Shown piece by piece: positions 1 through 12,300 of a stretch of 31,936 nt of DNA. The stretch spans positions 858,146-890,081 of the forward strand of contig NW_003140811.1 of NCBI RefSeq assembly GCF_000003605.2, in the 5' to 3' direction. This stretch comes from Saccoglossus kowalevskii. Taxonomy: Eukaryota; Hemichordata; Enteropneusta; Harrimaniidae. The first letter of the stretch is position 1, and each line of letters opens with the position of its first letter. The position numbers and the translations under genes are program-made. Under the pieces are notes generated by a model. That model saw nothing but the letters and a program-made list of their open reading frames with translations. It searched no databases and was not told the DNA's origin.

Positions 1-678
1 GAGTGATACGGCTAGACCGTGTCTTTTGAAAAAAAAAGTCCGTGCCATAGCGCGTGAGTGTATACCACTTATTAGATAGATGAGAGTGGGATACTGCTGG
101 GATGGCGGGGTAAATTGATGATAGTGAATATAAATTCACCTCCTTTGTCATATAATCTCGTAGAAAACTGGCCTTAAAATCAAGTTCAAGGTATAGATCT
201 TAGTATGAACCAGAAGAAGCAGATTTTGTAGTCTCAAGTTCAACTAGATATATAAACGGAATATAAGAAGGATTGTTGATGGAGATGTATTAACATTTTA
301 TCCAAATGCTTTAATTCATCATGTTGTATAAAAGTATATAGGGAAGAAAAAGTTTTAAATTAAGTCGCATTTGAACGTAATCTTGATTCAGTTGTATCAA
401 AAAGTTCATTTTAATTTTCCACTATCCGCGTTTCATTTATATGACGTCTAGAAATAATGACATCACCGTATTTTGGGGCTTAGTCTTTGATAGTAGGCGA
501 AATAGTAGTTAATATTTAGATAACTCTTTGGTTGAACGATTTGATAATCTTGCGATAAATCTAGTTCTCTATGTATTTGTGTCCAATTTATGTCATCAAT
601 TTATCCTGAATGACCAGGGATTAGCAGGAATTTCAGTTATTTGTTTAAAAGTAGAAATATTAGCCGGTATACATCGTC

Positions 679-738
679 CGAATCGCACGGTCCCGTGTCT
701 TCGACCTATAGGCCTCTACACGATACCGTGCGGGATCG
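679..738. repeat. Imperfect inverted repeat (hairpin), GC-rich
   Basis: Arms 679-698 and 718-738 pair with a few mismatches around a 19-base loop; the core is GCACGGTCCCGTGT against GCACGGTATCGTGT read on the other strand. It is more GC-rich than its surroundings. It may be the end of a decayed mobile element together with the neighbouring hairpin and helicase fragment. Confidence 0.55.
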
Positions 739-772
739 CATAGGTAAATTGCGTATCTTAAGCAGTGAGATC

Positions 773-807
773 TGATTGGGCGCACCTCGAAACAAGGCGC
801 CCAATCA
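773..807. repeat. Perfect 11-bp inverted repeat with CCAAT in both arms
   Basis: TGATTGGGCGC at 773-783 and its exact reverse complement at 797-807 flank a 13-base loop. The hairpin sits just beyond the 3' side of the helicase fragment on the - strand. It could be a transposon end or a relic of an inverted-CCAAT regulatory element; the sequence does not decide. Confidence 0.6.
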
Positions 808-818
808 GCTTGGACGTA

Positions 819-983
819 CCAAATTATAAAACAAAATTCCACTTCCTGTTTTGTCGCTATGAAGACATCCTTCCCACACAAAACTGCGTCGATTGCCTGT
901 ACCTGATGAGGCTTGAAGGCACCAACACCGAACACTTTCGCAATTTTATCATCACAAGTATCACGATTCATGGGCGCCGCCAT
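819..983 (-). pseudogene. Broken RecQ-like DNA helicase N-terminal fragment
   Basis: The frame opens with an ATG in strong context (AAAATGG) and begins MAAPMNRD. It then reads FGVGAFKPHQVQAIDAVLCG and KDVFIATK, which matches the motif 0 / pre-Walker A region of RecQ-family 3'-5' helicases (F-x-x-F-R-x-x-Q-x-x-A-I-x-A, then G-x-D-V). The Walker A loop that should follow is out of frame: after the AAAA run at ATK, the next frame reads TGSG, so one base has been lost, and the lysine-serine pair that binds ATP is not visible. Nothing of the later helicase motifs follows before the hairpin at 773-807. It lies antisense inside an intron of gene A. It is most likely a dead fragment of a dispersed RecQ-like gene or repeat. 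Confidence 0.65.
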
Positions 984-1389
984 TTTGTTTAAAATGAAAC
1001 GCCAAAGGGGGATTTGTAACACGCAAACTAATTGAACAATGATTAGCCGCAACTGACTACTGGGGGCGCTGTTAAAATACGCATATTTGATAGTCGTTCT
1101 GCCAAGGTCTGTTTAGAGGCTTGGCCGAATAAACTTAGCCATTGACTAGCGAAGATGGCCGGTTTATTGAACGTACATGTTACAAACGAAATTATATTAT
1201 TAACCTATTATGAATTTCTCATTTTGAAAGGTATGTCGTAACTCCCTGGCTCTATGTTTTGAAGTTCATGTATATTTCTCCCGCTCATTGAATCATGTAT
1301 ACAGAGTCATTGAATCTGAATACAATGACATATTTAGTTATATTTAAAAAGTCATACACGTTTTGTTACTCATCATTTACAACATTTAG

Positions 1390-2826
1390 GTATATGGAGG
1401 AGGCCCTAAGAGGAAAAGATTTTGATGCTCGAGTGACTATCAGATACGTACAGGATAACTCAGCCTTAGGCTTTGGCCTAGCATGGGATTTTACAGTTCA
1501 AAATTTCGAAGCTTTGAAGGAAATGTAAGTTTTTCAATACATTGAATCATGGATTTATTTATTAGTTTATTTATTTGAGACCCATATTTGTTGGCTCTTA
1601 CATTCAAAGCAATTATTCTCTTCGCTTTTCAGCAATTATTTCTTCCATTCTAAAAACTTTATCTAATATATAAGACACGTTTTGTTTTAATCGGTGGATC
1701 GATGTTCAGTAGAAAGGCATATAAATACACACTGGTGTGGTGTATTGCACAATGTATGTACACTTTTGTTGAATGACGTATTCATTATGTAAACTCCACG
1801 CAAATGCATAAATTATGTCATCAAACAATAACATCTTTTCATTTTGAGGTGATTAGATCACATTTTTTTATATGAGAGCTGGATATAGTGTCGACATTAG
1901 AGTATGCTAGTGAGTGTAAATTGCAGAGACGATGTCAAGAGTGTGTGATCCATTCTTATATATTTGTTTTTAGATATGGTGATAGTGCATACGACATAGT
2001 ATGGGCATTCGCTGATAAAATGAACACAAATAAAGATCTGATTGAGGTATGTCATTTAGGGGTCGTGTGCCCTCTATGGCAAAGTATTTTATCGAGCAAT
2101 ATACAAAAATGGTAATGTTAGAGGGCGCACTTAGCGTTAGAATAAAATGACTAGGTGAATTATTAGCTTATTACCTATTGACACTATTGTAACAACACCT
2201 TATATGGGATCTATTAAACTCATTCCCATTATTTTCACACACACTGTTTTCACTGTTATTCGTATTTGGGATATTGGCGTATATTGTAACATATTCGTGA
2301 TATTGTTAGGTCTAACTTTCAACTGACCGTGTTTGTTATTACAAATTCCGCTTTTAGACAAACATAGAGCATAATAGGATTATTCATGTCAGGAATTGCC
2401 TTGTTAATAATTTTTTTTCCTGCAAGTAGTTATTTCCTTGTAGACTTACGCAAACCAATTGATTTCCTTATGCGGTATACTGTTAAAACTGCCATGCGGA
2501 GTATTTAGCACTGGAAGTAAAGGCAAAGTCGACATTACGCTGTTGTAGCGGTATATTTTGTCTAAGATTGGCAACACAAACATGCGTTACAATTTATGCA
2601 TGATTTGTTGGAGGTATTTAACATAGTTAGCATTCTATATTCAATTACGTTTCATCATTTCCTTTCCTTGTAGCTCAAAGCGTTTGGGGATCTTTATAGC
2701 GATATGCCGATCGAAGCAGCCATGGAATTCAACAGAGCAATTGAACGCGTTGAAACCAATATTCTATGGGTCGACAGGAATATGGACGAAATTCGTTTAT
2801 TCTTTGAATCCATGCAATACATTTGA
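1390..2826 (+). CDS. M1 aminopeptidase gene A, last three exons (5' part outside window)
   Basis: Exons are 1390-1524, 1974-2046 and 2674-2826, with stop TGA at 2824-2826. Acceptors are tttag|G, tttag|A and ttgtag|C; donors are T|GTAAGT and G|GTATGT. The peptide covers the C-terminal helical (ERAP1_C-like) domain of an aminopeptidase N-type enzyme: YMEEALRGKDFDARVTIRYV, then YGDSAYDIVWAFADKMNTNK, then LKAFGDLYSDMPIEAAMEFN ending in ESMQYI. The first two exons are 135 and 73 bp, exactly as in genes B, C and (for the 73-bp exon) D, and the intron phases (2 then 0) match. The final exon is 153 bp, longer than the 138 bp of B and C and the 144 bp of D. The catalytic domain lies upstream of the window. 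The gene faces gene B tail to tail. Confidence 0.88.
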
Positions 2827-2865
2827 TAGCAAGAAGGTGTGTCTAAAGTATTATTGGAGTTGTGA

Positions 2866-2925
2866 AATAAAATACTGATTATGATAAAATTTAATTTGAT
2901 GCATTATACACACACTTTCAATAAA
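2866..2925 (+). terminator. Poly(A) signals of gene A
   Basis: AATAAA occurs at 2866-2871 and again at 2920-2925, 40 and 94 bases after the stop codon of gene A. Either could direct cleavage; the sequence alone does not show which is used. Confidence 0.5.
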
Positions 2926-3444
2926 ATACACCTAGTGCTTCTCGACCAACTACAATGCTCATATATCGGACATCATCTACACTATGTCCCCTGCTTCAAG
3001 TCGAATCTCCTTGCTCTGGTGAAGTGTTCTAGGAATTGTAGCTAGATTACGTGACATCGATTATGAAACATTGACCACTTTTTACAGTGCTAAGACGAAG
3101 CTACAGAGACAAAGGCTGAATTCGAAGCTGATAGCGATCTGACGCTGCCAATCTGAAACACGATATCGGTTATTGACATTTAGTCTGTATGGTTTAACGA
3201 GCTGACCATTATGTATCAATATGTAACTCTGCCAAAATTTCAATGTGCAAAATGTATGGGAGTAATGACTAAAAATTCCCAAAGCTTAACGCACACGTGT
3301 ACTCATTCACGCTTTGTATAATATTTGTTTACCTAACACTTGAAGTTTGTAGTTAACGTAAACGTAAACGATTTTATAATTGATATTAATTATATATGCA
3401 CATTAGGGAGCCTCCACGGTTACATTTTTATGAATGGTCACCAC

Positions 3445-3458
3445 GGGGGGGGGGGGGG
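3445..3458 (+). repeat. Run of 14 G
   Basis: An uninterrupted G homopolymer in otherwise AT-rich DNA. It could form a G-quadruplex, be length-variable between individuals, or be a sequencing artefact. Confidence 0.9.
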
Positions 3459-3940
3459 AAATGTGTTAAAATTTAATGTGTGATTCAGAGATTCTCTAAA
3501 AGCACTAACCAGCCTACTATAACACTTAATAAATCACTTAGAAGTTTAGATACAGGCAAATACGGTAATGCATAAGCCGTCACAATGTTTGTCAGAAACA
3601 GAAATATACTTTCAAAGTAATTTGATATTACATTTATTAAGCTTGGAAAGTGCGCCACCAACGGACGATATCTCCCTTCCTTACAAGTTGTTCTGATCAT
3701 CTTTATTAGGCCTGCAAAAACTATTCAAAATTTACAGACACATTCTATATGCAGTTCTCTAAAAAGTTGTCAGATTTCGGATATATGACGTAATTGTGCC
3801 GCCATCTTGGATTTTCTAAAACCCGAAAGTGTCACTTTCTGGGGTCTTGGAATGCCAAATTACATAATATCCCCGAAAAAAAACCGGTCGCGTGACATAC
3901 GGACATTATAGCCAGTGCAATATTGAAAATCTACTACTAA

Positions 3941-4370
3941 CATATAAATGGTCATTTGACCACGTTAAGTAACTGTAACATGTCCAGTATTGTTGCAGAT
4001 AGACATGCTGCCAATGGTGTGATGAAGGTAGCAGACAAAATAGATGACAAACAAATCAGGTGAACATATATGGCCATGTGACCTTATTAATATGCGCACC
4101 TGTAATATCTTAGCCACTATTGCATCATGGGTATGCATTTAGTTATATACATGGTCATGTCACTTCATTAATATGCAGAATGTAATATTTAAAATACTGG
4201 TGAAGATAAGGACATACTAACAGTGATACAATATGAAGCCATTGGAAACTAGATTTATAAAAAAAACAGATACCATAATATAACCATATATGGTCATGCG
4301 ATTTCATTAATATGCATAATTTTAATATCTGAAAACAGTTGTAGAAAGCGACATGCTAACAGTGTTGTAA
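3941..4370 (+). repeat. Diverged tandem repeat, about four units
   Basis: A unit beginning CATATATGGTCATGTGAC, followed by TTCATTAATATGCA and then TGTAATATCT, recurs at about 3941, 4063, 4145 and 4283. The first copy is the most decayed. Spacing varies from about 80 to 140 bases. Two later copies also share a GACATGCTAACAGTG-like tail. Confidence 0.65.
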
Positions 4371-4376
4371 CATTCT

Positions 4377-4550
4377 AACTGTGACAAGTTAATCATTTTA
4401 CCTGTGATCAGTTTACTATATACAGTGAGCAGCTCCTGTGTGTAACCAGTTTACAATATACTGTAACCGATTAACCATACTACAACCAGTTAACCACGCC
4501 AGTTAATCTTACTGTGACTAGTTCACAACACACTGTGATCAGTTAACCAT
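4377..4550 (+). repeat. Degenerate minisatellite, roughly 20-30 bp unit
   Basis: Variants of CTGTGATCAGTTAACCA follow each other about seven times, with forms such as CTGTGACAAGTTAATCA, CTGTAACCGATTAACCA and CTGTGACTAGTTCACAA. It directly follows the larger repeat at 3941-4370. Confidence 0.65.
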
Positions 4551-6292
4551 TGGTATCACATTAAGATTATTCATAAATAGCATATAATGATCGTGAAATC
4601 AACCATTTTGTTCTACTCTATGGTACCGATTTTTAATGTTAAATGTGGATTAGTTTTAAGTCGTGGTACGCTCTGTTATTTTTTCTTATGGCAGTCAATT
4701 TATTAAAACAAATGAATGTACATAAATATTGTACGATTCAATCAATCAAAATTAGTTGAATATGCATAATCAAAGATTGTGAAATCAATTGATAGTTGAG
4801 TGTAAAAACGAATCAATTCTTAGATGATGAATGATCATACATACAATATTATGTTGATAAAATCTACGTTTCGCAGTAATATACATTTCAGTGCATCTTG
4901 CGAACACGTGCCAGACATACAACGGTTTTATATCAACTTACTAGATTGATATATCACGCATATTGTCATACTCCCAAGATTGTTACACTACTCAACCCAA
5001 CCTAGCGTTTATTTCTTTGCTTTTGTAAAATGAAAGACGACAGGAAACTCGTACTACGCTTGAAACTAAATAATTTGTCTATTGTTGATACCATGAAAAG
5101 ACTTTTTTATCTAATTAAATAATGGTGAAAATTTCCCGGGATTTAAAAACATGAAAAGGACCAGTAAGATAGAGAACAAAACAAGACGGTTACAACTAGT
5201 GTATATTGAACGCGGATTTACAGTGACTAAATCGACATTCTGTATGATAAATCATCCCGATTACAGAAGTATTAATTAATTCAAATAATAGAAGTACTTG
5301 ACAAGTAATATATGATGTCAAAACTCATCTATTGCAATTATTCGTTATTTTTCGTACACGGTCTTAGTGTCATTTATTTGTTGTGACATTTACATATGGT
5401 GTAATTTTTCCACAGATAGATTTGCAAATATTTGCTTTGATACATATCGGGATACAGAACAATAGTTCAATTTTATTTTTTCTCTCAGGTTACACCTGTC
5501 TAACAATCTGCTTGTCACAGCTGTTCAATTATGTTAAATTCTGCGGTGTAAGAGGATTTATTATGTGTAATTCTTTTCTTTTAAATTGTCTATAGTTATT
5601 TTTTTCTGCAATAAACTTATTTAGTGAAATGTTGAACTATTGGATACTGCGATATAGGGAATATTTGCACTGAATAATTGCTATCAACTGTAATTGCATA
5701 CCAAATAGAAATCAAATGAAAGTTTATTTTCATTTGACTTGGATTTACCATACTTTCAGTACATAATGTGGACATTAAACTAAGGGGTGGTATGATACCA
5801 GCGTCACTCATGGGAATCCTGACAACGCCTATGGTGGATGTCCGTATGAGCGATATGACACTACCCTAAACAAATATTAATTGTTGATTGTGGTTAGTGT
5901 TTGTATACAAACAAATAATTGTCTTTCATGAAACGTTCGTTTTTTAGTTTGTCGCTTACAGTATTGTAATTCATTGGTCACTGTTTTAAAAAACATCATG
6001 CATGAGAAAAAAGGGTTTTATGAAAAATGGTGAATCTACTGACAATGATTTTCTCTATGCAAGGAAGATGTGTGATCAAATTTGAACCAAATTATCAACA
6101 AAGTATTTATATAATTGTTTATAATAATACAAGTGTTTGTATTGAACACATTGCTTTGAAGTTATGTGGTCACCTCCCATATCATGCATTCCAAGTCTCA
6201 AATAACAATAGTACTAACATGAGCACCACAGTTTCACTTCATCTCTCGTTTCATATACTACACCGACCAGTCTTATATATGTATTATTACAT

Positions 6293-6308
6293 TTTATTTT
6301 ATTTTATT
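6293..6308 (-). terminator. Poly(A) signals of gene B
   Basis: Three overlapping AATAAA hexamers on the - strand (6293-6308) lie about 30-40 bases after the gene B stop codon. Confidence 0.6.
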
Positions 6309-6336
6309 GTGACATACGTTAAATGTATTACATATT

Positions 6337-9300
6337 TTATAATAATCCCAGGAATGCATCGATGTCGGCCTCATTTCTATTCATCCAGCCTATATTTAGT
6401 TCTACTCGTTTAACAGCATCGTTGAAATCGTTGACATCTGGAATATTGTTATATAGATCCCAAAAGGCATTCAACTACAATGAGATGAAATACACATAAT
6501 ATGTAAATAGAGAATGGTAATATTTCATTCATAAAACTTTTCCTACGAACGATTCATATATTATTCCCAAAATGCAGTATACTGCAAATCAAACAAAATA
6601 AATATTGGAATAACATATTTCAATATTAAATATCACATATTTTACCTCCAACAGATCTTTGTTAGTGTTCATTATATCTGCAAATGCCCATACTATATTG
6701 TACGCGGTGTTGCCATATCTAAAATTGAAAAAAAAGTGAATCAATTATTGAATTATAGATGAACACATACATATAACCCTACAAATGGCGACATGTCATA
6801 TCCACTATAAGCAGATAAACACATTAAATCAATTTCAAATTGAATAGGAATTTGTATACCAATTCACATAGTTCAAAATCAATCAAGAGCTATTTTCTTA
6901 CTAAGCTCGCCATTTTCGTCGAAGATATTATTATTATAAAGCGGTAATTATATTCGTTACCAATTTATACCATACTATAGAATGTACACTTACAATCCTT
7001 CTAACGCTACAAAGTTTTCAACCGTAAAAGTCCATGATATGCTAAATCCCAACGCCGAATTCTCTCGTACATATCCAATTGTAGTTCGTGCATTGAACTC
7101 TATACCTGCTAGAGACTCCTCCATGTACCTGTTACAGAGAATAACATCTTATCAACTATTCATTTGAGTCGAGAACTATCAAGGTGCTTTGAAAATGATA
7201 CTTATCACCACTCTAGACAACTCACCCTAGAAGTAAATAATCTAGCTGTGTACAGGCCATGGCTGAACGTAATCTGCTTCGTTCTTCTAAGTCTGTTTTC
7301 TGTCGGTTATAAGCAAAGTTCCACTCGGTTTCTCCACCAGCACGAATGGCTGTACAGTAGACGGTACTGCGCATGTTCACTTCAATTCTAAATTAAAAAA
7401 TAAATGTATGCATTATTTTCTAGTCGTTAATAACCACAATAGAAAACTGATTTCACCTTAACACGTATTAAAGGAAAGTTTGTACTGACTTGTTGTTGTC
7501 TGGGTCAGCCATCCATGCAGAGTACTGATTTGTGGCATTGGCAACGCAGTCTACGTGATTATAATCACATGCTATCCTCAGGGTATCTAAACGTCGATAA
7601 CTTACAAAGAGGAAGCGAATAGTTTTGTTAATGACTAAGCGATACAACGTTAGACACGAGGGTTGTTAGCTCATCAACATAAACTGGAAATACACACGCG
7701 ACGGTAAACAACTGGAAATATATACAATTTAGTAAAGTGATCCATTTCGTACTTACTAATCAACGTCTTCCGTGTAGTCAAAATCCCATCCCAGTGAAGC
7801 ATAGTTTGGGCTCACTAAATCACTAATGTAATTCTGAAAAAAAGTTAGTTCAACTTAAAAGTGTTACACATAATATCTGATAACAGGAAGTTATGCCAGA
7901 ACATATCACATAAAAATTGTCTGAATAATAAAATCAAACGAAGTCACCAAACTGTCTATGCAGAAGTTTAAAGTGTAATACTACCAACCTGATACATTCC
8001 ATAAGTAGACGTTCTCCATAACATATACATTGTGTACAATTGCTCATCTTCATATGCATGCCATGGAATATAGTCAGTCTCATAGAACAAATACTGAATG
8101 GTCTCCATGGCTACAACGTGATCCAATTGCTGAGCTTGGCCTAGAACGAGGGCGTCATGTATGAGGTGTGCTCGATTTCTCGGTGGGATAGCCTAAGTAT
8201 ATAGAATATGTTATTATATAAAATGTTATAATCTGTACAGCAATTAACAATGGCAATTACCAGCGGTGGACCCAGTTTTATCTGTTACATGACACAGCAT
8301 GTGGCACTCTATCAATATAATATTATATTTATGTAAATCTAATTAGATCACGTGCTAGTTGCCATGTTGCCCTAATCACCACACCTATGTGGTAATTGCG
8401 ATGCTATATATTTAATCAGGTCACAGGACAAGACATTCCATAACAATAAGTGAATAACAAAGCCATGTTCCATATTATGTGTAAGTTGGTTGGATATTTC
8501 TAATACATATATTTGTATTTCCATTCAGTGCATAAACATTCAATAATTCCATGTGATGGCCCTGACTATTTTTTAGCAATGTTCTATTTTGTTATTTCCT
8601 TTAGAGTTTTCTGTATGTATTCATTTTAAACATAATAATTGCTTAATAACGACCCCAGTGATGTGACGCACATTATTGACATCCTCTGAACGTATAACTA
8701 GGTGACACAAGATACTTTGGCACCAACAACCAATATATAAATAATATATTAATAATTTACCTTATAGTCGACTAATAATTGTTGCGCGAGTTTTCCCCAA
8801 TTGTCTAAATCATAGTTAACCCGTATCAGAGCAGTCTGGTTGATATTAGCAATATACCAATCATTATCTGTGGCGCCATCCAATGTCAGCACCGCTAAAT
8901 TTTTAGAGGAAATCGTATCATTCATATGTATATTTAGAAATCAAATAAATCGTATATATTAAATATGCTAATTGTTTTGTAGCTATTCAATTTATTTACA
9001 TTAAGTATCAGCAATCATTCAAGATAATTATCCTCAGAAATGTAATCAGTTGCAATTGCTTTCGTTTATGCTATTTTATAGACGACATATATTAAATGTC
9101 CCTGTATTAAGTAAAAGTCGTTTTGTATATTCAGTGATTTCGCCACACAAACAATTTGATGGACATTACGATTTGGATGTGGAGGTAGCAGACTTGCACA
9201 CTCCAGGCAGTGCGATTCTGACACGCATAACTGTATATCTTAATGACGTCACATCAGTCCCAATACCAGCCCGTACTCACCGGAAGTCAGGTGAAGCCAT

Positions 9301-12300
9301 TCTGTATTTGGATTGTGAAACGATTGTTCCCCTTGATGAGTGAAAGTTAATGGAACATGCCATACATACCTGTGTTGACACAAAATAAAAATAATCAACA
9401 ATCAACTGAATACATATCATGATTTGTTTGTGCATGAAACTGAGCAACAAATTTGAAGTGGGGTTTTCATAAAGCAACCAAAATATCGTAGCATTAAAGA
9501 TGCAGCAACAACAATAGAAAACGAATAAATAGTCCCTGGAAAACGTTCCTACATAATTACTACATGATTACTGGGTTTTAATCCCTCACGAACTTATATT
9601 TATTCAGGCTATCAGTGTACTCGGTTTGCTTCCAGTTGATATGTTTGGCATAATCAAACAGACAAAAATACAATTACATGTACATTTATATATTTGTGTA
9701 GAGATGTGTGCAAGCAATTGATGTTGACTGTAACAAATACTAATTAACATTCAAAAACCGTAACTAATTCTGTCAAAATATTGGTGCAATATTTAAGACA
9801 TGTCATTTCCAATGTGTTAAGATATTCATATTTGTCTAACTGGTTACAGATTTTTGTTCGAAACTATTGAGCAAATTTGGAAAAAAAGTATGAAGATATT
9901 GCAAAAAAAAAAATGACAAACGTCAATCTTGGCGCTCAGGGGGATACAGTAAGAGACGCTATGAGTTCGTTTTGCACTGCATCTTTGATGACGTTTAACA
10001 CATATGTTGCAGTTGCCCAACATAACACTGGCACTAGACAAAATTCGGCATTTCTTACCCCATATTCCCATATTCTTCATCCTCAACTACATCGTGTGGG
10101 TCTAACAAGAAGTGTCCTTGATCGGCTTGTATAGCAGTGGTCGATGTTCGAGTGAGATTCACAACGGGGAATCCCATTTGTAAAGTCCATGGATCCATAA
10201 GTTCTTTCATATTATATCCGAAAATATCTTTCATGTTTCCTCCCATATCAAGTTCTACTACCTGACGGCGGAATGAATAAACCGTTTATGGTTTAGTGTT
10301 TCGTATGTAATAATTGTCGCATGTAATAAATGACGATTCGAATATCCATGTTTGCTTACCTCCGTTAGGACTGCCCACAAATCATCAGAGAGGGCGTTGT
10401 CGTAGGCGAATCGATTTAGGTAAACACGGAAACCTTCAAACAACAGATCAACTCCCAGGAATCCATCCATTATCTTGATTACGGATCCTCCCTATTATAT
10501 AGATTATGTAGTATTATGGCATATAAGATTACTTATTCCTTCACAGTGCAATTACAATACACAGTGCTAATTGACAACAGCGTTCACTCACCTTGTTATA
10601 TGTAATAGTATTAAACATACTACCAGTCCCAACGTCCTTTATCACTGGATGAGAATCACCCTGTTGGTCTCTTGCAAATGTGCTATATTGCGGTTCCCTC
10701 TGAAAGAATTGCTCGTACTGCCAAACAAACCAAGAATTATTTTGACATGGGGAAGCGTAGTCAAATATAAAGGAAATATCTAACTATGTCAGAATAAGAA
10801 ATTTCACACCTTACCATTTCGAAGCCAGGTTCCACCCACTGTGTGCCTAAGTATTCAAAATAAGTGGCAAATCCTTCATTCAGCCACAGATGACTCCACC
10901 ACTCCATTGTGACCCAATTACCAAACCACTAAAACAAAACAATCGATAAATAATTAATATGTACATGGCATTAACTTAAATTTTATATTTACACTGCTGA
11001 ATTTGTTACCTGGTGAATGAGTTCATGGGCAATTAGTTGTGCCACGCCCTTCCTTTGGGATGGTGTGTGCCCTGCTTCAAGACTGTATAGTAAACCTCCT
11101 TCCTGGTAAAAGACCAAACCCCAGTTTTCCATTGCACCAGCTGAAAATACTGGTAATGCAGACATATCTACAAAAACAAATAAGTTACTATACAAATGAC
11201 TCACTCTAAAACATTTGTCACTTGTCAAATCACAGTGTTTGCCATTATTATTATATATTCAATAAGATAACATTAGATGATGACAGGACATGTCATATAT
11301 CAATCACAATTCATCCAATGAATCTCAAAGGATACAACATGTTGAACAGTACACAACTACTTGCTGTACGCATTTTATGACTGATTAAATGACATAAATG
11401 ATCTTAAGACCAGAAGGTGTATGTCGAGTGGCCTGATTAAATGTTATTGTCCCAAAAGTTAACTATTGTTTTAAATTGTAATTATAAATAAAATTAGCAT
11501 TGTGGTTTTGGAGTCAGGGACAATTCTTCATATTTGTTAAAATGATATTTCGAAAAAAGACATTTTAGTACTTTAATGTACTGTTCATGTTTATTACTAT
11601 TAAGTATTACATGACACCTTAGATGATAAAATATTACATCAGTAATTATAGTAGTGAGACACAATGCTCTTGAACGAAATCTTTTTTTATTCAATTTTGT
11701 ATTTCATTTCATAAGCTTAATATTTAGCGTTGTCGATCTACGTGTTTATTCTCGTGATAACGTTTCTGCTGAGGATGAATATCATTTCCTATTTATGTTA
11801 ATTCGAGCGTTGTACAATTTGCCAAGTTGTGCGAGTAAGGATACCGTGTTTCAAGTTAATGACACATATTATTTGAATACTTTAGATCAGTATAATTCTG
11901 TTTCATGTTCATTCGAACGTGTATATTCAACAATTTTCTTACCCATTTTCGTCATAGGATATGGAATATTCCAAAGATCTTCAAAATTGCTAAGTTGTGT
12001 CATTCCCACGTTCAATGCGTATTCCGCCTGATAAAGCAATGAGGGCTGGCACCATACACGGAACTGATAAAATAAAATAAAAAAAAAATATATAATAAAA
12101 GAAAATAAATATTTCAAAATATTATCTGATGTCATATGCAATGCACAAGATAAAAAATTTTTGTACCTTAATCCCATTACGTGAAGTATTTTCTACACAT
12201 GCCCAGTCACCAACAGTGTAGGCGTTCAGATAAGTGGACATTTTGACGGTTGTAGCAAAGTAGGTAACACTCCACACTTCATCGGTGTTCGGATCATAGT

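Larger units (their letters stand above)
1..1389 (+). other. Intron (partial) of M1 gene A
   Basis: This stretch lies upstream of the first visible exon of gene A. In genes B and C the preceding exon encodes the [13 protein letters not shown] region; I looked for that motif here on the + strand and did not find it, so that exon should lie before the window and the intron is at least 1,389 bp. It holds an antisense helicase fragment (819-983) and two hairpins (679-738 and 773-807). Positions 1-660 show nothing recognisable. Confidence 0.6.
2827..6292. other. Convergent spacer between genes A and B
   Basis: No convincing coding region was seen on either strand; open frames here are short and unlike known proteins. 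It contains a 14-G run, two families of degenerate tandem repeats (3941-4550), and a segment near 3795-3900 with a GCCGCCATCTTGGA motif followed by an inverted pair around AAAGTG/CACTTT. From about 6075 the sequence becomes alignable with the 3' flank of gene C (about 15630 onward), so the duplicated unit starts there. Confidence 0.55.

Noticed and set aside
6027-6413. 128-codon open frame on the + strand
   Set aside because: It runs antisense through the 3' flank and last exon of gene B, is rich in low-complexity Tyr/Ile/Phe, and has no family match.
9877-10134. 85-codon open frame on the + strand
   Set aside because: It partly overlaps exon 8 of gene B in antisense, has no known motif, and the rest is AT-rich intron.
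11654-12031. 125-codon open frame on the + strand
   Set aside because: It overlaps exon 3 of gene B in antisense and intron 3; there is no protein-like motif.
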